From: Microvirga subterranea
Lineage (GTDB): Bacteria > Pseudomonadota > Alphaproteobacteria > Rhizobiales > Beijerinckiaceae
Reading direction: 5' to 3'
Assembly (NCBI RefSeq): GCF_003350535.1
Contig: NZ_QQBB01000013.1
Coordinates: 1 to 64,000 of the forward strand
Length of the DNA: 64,000 nucleotides
The notes under the pieces were generated by a model. That model worked only from the letters and a program-made list of their open reading frames with translations, did not search any database and had not been told where the DNA came from. The position numbers were made by a program, and so were the translations under genes. Shown piece after piece: positions 60,910-64,000 of this stretch (positions within the stretch are counted from its first letter, which is position 1; the number at the start of each line of letters is the position of its first letter).

Positions 60910-61592
60910 TCGTCGTGATTCAATGCGCAGGAAGCAAACGACCTGATGCCGGAACGTTGCGAACAAAGGGCGGACAGCCAGTCTTGTTTGTCGCTCGTCC
61001 AGAGAAGGCTCCGCTGGCAGATGCCTGTGTCTTCGCTCACCCTGATGATCTTGTTGATGACGGTCTCACATGGAGGGAGACCCTTCTGGCCTATAATCAG
61101 AATCCAAGCAGTAACCCTCTCGGATTGCTCCCCGCATACGAGCTCTACAGGAACGAGATCTACCGTGTGCTCGTGAAGCGATATGGCGTTGAGAACACCT
61201 ACATCCTGTCAGCCGGATGGGGATTGCTCAATGCGGCGTTCCTGACACCGAGCTACGACATTACCTTCAGTGCGGCAGCCGAGGGTTTCGTTCGGCGACG
61301 CAAAGGGGATGCTTACCGAGATCTCTGTCATTTGCCTGACGACCGAGACGAGCCCATCGTGTTTTTCGGCGGCAAGGAGTACGTCTCGCTGTTTGCTTCT
61401 CTGACCCGCTCCGTAAGAGTCAAGAAACTGGTGTTCTATAATTCTCAGCAGGCTCCCGAAGCTGAAGGCTGTATGCTGCAAAGATTTCAGACACGGACCA
61501 GAACCAATTGGCACTATGAGTGTGCCGCTGCCTTCGTCCGTCATGAACTAACAGCTGTCTATGACACAACCGATAGTGGCGGTAGACAATGA
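60906..61592 (+). CDS. CAGSK-motif protein (DUF6884/YaaA-like fold)
   Basis: 228 residues from a GTG overlapping the preceding stop. VIQCAGSKRPDAG near the N-terminus and YILSAGWGLLNAAFLTPSYD near residue 100 are the two conserved blocks of DUF6884-like proteins, related to YaaA and to the C-terminal part of archaeosine transglycosylases. Such domains may act on nucleic acid bases. Its translational coupling to a GIY-YIG-like protein suggests a joint base-recognition and cleavage function; inference. Confidence 0.6.
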   Translation: MIVVIQCAGSKRPDAGTLRTKGGQPVLFVARPEKAPLADACVFAHPDDLVDDGLTWRETLLAYNQNPSSNPLGLLPAYELYRNEIYRVLVKRYGVENTYILSAGWGLLNAAFLTPSYDITFSAAAEGFVRRRKGDAYRDLCHLPDDRDEPIVFFGGKEYVSLFASLTRSVRVKKLVFYNSQQAPEAEGCMLQRFQTRTRTNWHYECAAAFVRHELTAVYDTTDSGGRQ

Positions 61593-61658
61593 GCACGGGC
61601 GCAATCCCGGATCGTCGGTTGAGTGAGGCATTCGATAGCGAGACGGTTCTTCAGAGCA

Positions 61659-62054
61659 ATGAAGTACAGTGAAGCATTTACCGCGTTAGGGTATCGTCTC
61701 GAAAACCCGCGGCAGGACTGGAGTGCAGTGAACGCAAGCGGCGTTTGCATATCCCTGTGGCGCTGCGAGATTGCCTTTAGCGCCGGAAAGCCATGGATCG
61801 ATACGCGGCTGCATTGTGGGCCAGAGGCAATGTGGCACGATCTTCCCGGCAACAAAAAGCGCATACGGCACCTCATGATGGCTGCCACCGAATATAGTGG
61901 CCACATCGACGTGGTAATCGTCGATGGCAAGCCCGGCCACGGTGTTGATGATGCTGCCCCTTGGGAGTCGAGCAGGCGCAAAGGTGCGCGGTGGCGTATC
62001 ACCGACTTCGACCAGAGCACAGGTCACTTCAGGGCCGCCGTTGACGCCAGATAG
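61659..62054 (+). CDS. Hypothetical protein of the defence cluster
   Basis: 131 residues from the ATG at 61659; a GTG at 61623 is in frame. No domain recognised. Features are YSEAFTALGYRLENPRQDWS, a central GHIDVVIVDGKPGHG that could be a strand-loop of a nucleotide-binding or nuclease-like fold, and KGARWRITDFDQ near the end. It lies between the CAGSK protein and the Mrr-type nuclease, same strand. Confidence 0.5.
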   Translation: MKYSEAFTALGYRLENPRQDWSAVNASGVCISLWRCEIAFSAGKPWIDTRLHCGPEAMWHDLPGNKKRIRHLMMAATEYSGHIDVVIVDGKPGHGVDDAAPWESSRRKGARWRITDFDQSTGHFRAAVDAR

Positions 62055-62164
62055 GCGCTCCATGGCCTTGATCTGAATGGCCCTACGCTTCAACCTAAAG
62101 GATATGATGCCAAGGAGCATTTCGGTTTGTAGAAGCTGAAGACTCGCCCGAGCACAAGCCAAGC

Positions 62165-63202
62165 ATGACCGGATCTCCTGTTGTTTTCTTCTCCCGGTGC
62201 CGCCCTCAGGGCGCGGATCCCATCGACATTGTGCTCAAGGAGAAGCGGATATTCATCGGCTACCCGGTGTGGCGTGCCGGTAAGCCATATCAAAAGGGGT
62301 GCGTGCGGGACAGCATCGTTGATGTGACCTGCCCTCATGATCAGTGGCTCCTTGAAATGGAGCGTCAGCCGCGAAAGGAGCGACGATTTTACAATCAGAA
62401 TAGAAACTTTGTTGCAAAGATTGCTTTAGGGTCCATTGCGCTCGTGCCGCGCCCTTCGCTTGGTGTCATTTTCGCCGGACGAGTGGTAGATGCGTTTGAG
62501 TTGGTTGATGATCCGTCGTGGGCTCAAGACTATCTTGATTTACGGGTGAAGGCAGGCCTATCGATCCAAGACCATCCGGGGCGCAGTCATGTCGGCGATG
62601 TGGTGCAGGGTTGGCGTGTGGATCGGTTCCGACCTGTTCCGGTGCCCGCAATACCAGCCTGGATTAGAAAATCACTCTTTGGACGCTCGACGTTCGGGCA
62701 GGTTCATGCGCCGGGCGTTCTCGATCTTGACCCTTACAGGACACTCGACAAACTGATCGATCAGCCGGACCGGGTATCCTATAAGTGGACTCTGGATCGT
62801 CACGAGATTGAACGCCGTCTCTTATCTGATGTGACCCCATCTTCGTTTGAGCACCTGTGCGTGGCGCTTCTGCAGCTTGAACACCCCGATGAGATGTGGA
62901 TGCATGTCGGGGGCTCGGGAGATGGAGGTGTTGACGGCCTCGGCTCCGATGCAACCGGCAACGTTACTGGTCTGCTTCAATGCAAGTGGGCTTATTGGAA
63001 TGAGACGCTTAGTTTTGAGACACATTGGGCCTCCCCTCCAACTAACTCGTACCGGCGTATCGTCACCTGCCTTCTGCACCCCACCCCTTTGCGCGAGGAA
63101 AGCGGGGTCGAGTTTTGGTCGCGTGGCCACATTGCCTCCCTCGTTCTTAAACATGCAAAGCTTCTTCCGATGGCTCTATCAATGCGGATTGGAAGTGGCT
63201 AA
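62165..63202 (+). CDS. Mrr-type restriction endonuclease with N-terminal sensor-like domain
   Basis: 345 residues. The C-terminal third holds the PD-(D/E)XK core in Mrr style: SSFEHLCVALLQ, then GGSGDGGVDGLG with D257, then GLLQCKW with Q272 and K274. The N-terminal about 200 residues (KRIFIGYPVWR, RNFVAKIALGSIALVPRPS, VIFAGRVVDAFEL) look like a beta-barrel of the EVE/PUA kind that reads modified bases, followed by a linker GRSTFGQV. That makes it a candidate modification-dependent nuclease. It is 46 bp from the ATPase gene that follows. Confidence 0.68.
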   Translation: MTGSPVVFFSRCRPQGADPIDIVLKEKRIFIGYPVWRAGKPYQKGCVRDSIVDVTCPHDQWLLEMERQPRKERRFYNQNRNFVAKIALGSIALVPRPSLGVIFAGRVVDAFELVDDPSWAQDYLDLRVKAGLSIQDHPGRSHVGDVVQGWRVDRFRPVPVPAIPAWIRKSLFGRSTFGQVHAPGVLDLDPYRTLDKLIDQPDRVSYKWTLDRHEIERRLLSDVTPSSFEHLCVALLQLEHPDEMWMHVGGSGDGGVDGLGSDATGNVTGLLQCKWAYWNETLSFETHWASPPTNSYRRIVTCLLHPTPLREESGVEFWSRGHIASLVLKHAKLLPMALSMRIGSG

Positions 63203-63248
63203 GGCACCCATGACCGACTCCGGCTGGGAAAGGAGTTGGTGAGCAGAT

Positions 63249-64000
63249 ATGGCTGTGACGACGAGCGAACCAACAGATCTGGGCGACGAACAGCCGAAGA
63301 TCATATTTGGTCGGCGAGAGGCCCAGTGGGAGCCTCTGGCCGAGGGTACGATCCTGATCGTTCCGTCGGATGACGATTGGAACGATTTTGCATACAGAAC
63401 GCGGGTCGATATACTAATCCGTCTGTTGGGGGAAACTCGCACATTCAGGGTGGACGGATTCCTAGGGTTTTTGGGCGCTGCCTCAAACCGGTCCAACGGA
63501 TCGAACCGCCTGATAGAGCTCTTAGACGAGTCGGACCAACTAACAATCGTTGCAACAGAGGCGCATAAATACTTCACTATGCTACCGAGCATGGAGGCCT
63601 ATCGACGCGTTGTTCAAGCGTTTGGTGTCGAACGAGCCGGAAAAGCACTGACGGCAATGAACGATCTCGTTGCTCTTAATGAGTTTCGCACAAAGTCAAA
63701 CTTAGCCGATGCTGCTGCGCAGACGAGCGCCTTTTCGCTGTCGTTTGTGCGAAATGCAGACACGTATTTCGCGTACAAGAACGCAGGTCCCATACTGCAC
63801 GGGAGCGAGTACGAAGAGTTCGGAAAGATGTCCAACTCGCTCCGGGTTGAGTTTCGCTTGGAAGGGCGGTCGAGCGAACACGAGCTTCATTTCCGGTTCG
63901 ATCATGACGCAGATCTTCCAAAGCGCATCGCCGTGGTAATCGGTAAGAACGGCGTTGGCAAAAGCCAAACACTCGGTCGGATTGTTCGGGCTGCCCTAAG
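63249..64000 (+). CDS. AAA/ABC-type ATPase (3' end outside window)
   Basis: The frame is open from the ATG at 63249 to the window end (250 residues seen), with AGGAG 13 bases upstream. The first 225 residues are not recognised (AQWEPLAEGTILIVPSDDDW; LPSMEAYRRVVQAFGV). Then comes IAVVIGKNGVGKSQT with Walker A residues 232-239, typical of SMC/RecF-like or OLD-like ATPases (GKNGVGKS). Following an Mrr-type nuclease, it would supply the ATP-driven part of a defence complex. The remaining motifs lie beyond the window. Confidence 0.7.
   Translation, partial: MAVTTSEPTDLGDEQPKIIFGRREAQWEPLAEGTILIVPSDDDWNDFAYRTRVDILIRLLGETRTFRVDGFLGFLGAASNRSNGSNRLIELLDESDQLTIVATEAHKYFTMLPSMEAYRRVVQAFGVERAGKALTAMNDLVALNEFRTKSNLADAAAQTSAFSLSFVRNADTYFAYKNAGPILHGSEYEEFGKMSNSLRVEFRLEGRSSEHELHFRFDHDADLPKRIAVVIGKNGVGKSQTLGRIVRAAL

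Overview
The window reads as chromosomal DNA of a GC-rich alphaproteobacterium of the order Hyphomicrobiales, most like Methylobacteriaceae such as Microvirga or Methylobacterium. This rests on three things: the protein styles, the abundance of HWE-family histidine kinases with stacked PAS domains, and the typical alphaproteobacterial transporter operons. No rRNA, intact tRNA or CRISPR array is visible. The assignment is by recognition only; no search was run.

Layout, left half. 1-5430 is an ABC importer of the 'iron(III)' class (permease cut by the window edge, binding protein, ATPase). It is followed by a dual-specificity phosphatase-like protein and two inositol-monophosphatase family proteins, which together look more like uptake and dephosphorylation of a phosphorylated polyol than iron uptake. 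An IS3-family element (5543-6765) follows, then a lone flavin monooxygenase. 9-18.4 kb is a signalling block: an orphan ParD-like antitoxin overlapping a four-PAS HWE kinase; an orphan HigA-like antitoxin overlapping a double-domain KaiC ATPase that is coupled to a second HWE kinase; and a six-sensor-domain HWE kinase coupled to a single-domain response regulator. 18.6-25.1 kb is an envelope cassette (outer-membrane-type protein, DUF3302 protein, HlyD-type protein, two DUF1254 proteins, a HAD phosphatase). A relic of the 3' half of a tRNA-Arg lies at 25.4 kb, followed by a PAS-GAF-PAS-receiver-LuxR fusion without a kinase domain.

Middle. Two paralogous cysteine-nucleophile alpha/beta hydrolases diverge from a LysR regulator. 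A seven-gene minus-strand operon (binding protein, two permeases, two ATPases, alpha/beta hydrolase, AbgB-like M20 amidohydrolase) diverges from an RpiR-type regulator and looks like import plus hydrolysis of a peptide-like or amide conjugate. A KdpE-like regulator and an N-terminally truncated KdpD-like kinase follow. They share an almost identical 26-bp upstream motif with the nhaA Na+/H+ antiporter gene, suggesting one regulon. Eight copies of a dispersed intergenic repeat, in two subfamilies with the same register, are scattered from 6.8 to 41.3 kb.

Right end. trkA at 47.0 kb is frameshifted and then cut off near 47.98 kb, where markedly AT-richer foreign DNA begins. This island runs to the window edge. 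Its first part (48-57 kb) holds a DUF2235 lipase-like protein, an N-acetylmuramidase, a secreted peptidoglycan-binding protein, a tandemly duplicated two-gene cassette of small exported proteins, a membrane-anchored trypsin-like protease, and IS66 and IS110 relics. Its second part (57.4-64 kb) is GC-richer and looks like a defence island: a DUF262/GmrSD-like protein fused to an AlbA_2 domain, small zinc-ribbon and DNA-binding-like proteins, a GIY-YIG-like protein, a CAGSK-motif protein, an Mrr-type nuclease with an N-terminal sensor-like domain, and an ATPase cut by the window end. The last five genes could form an undescribed restriction-type system.
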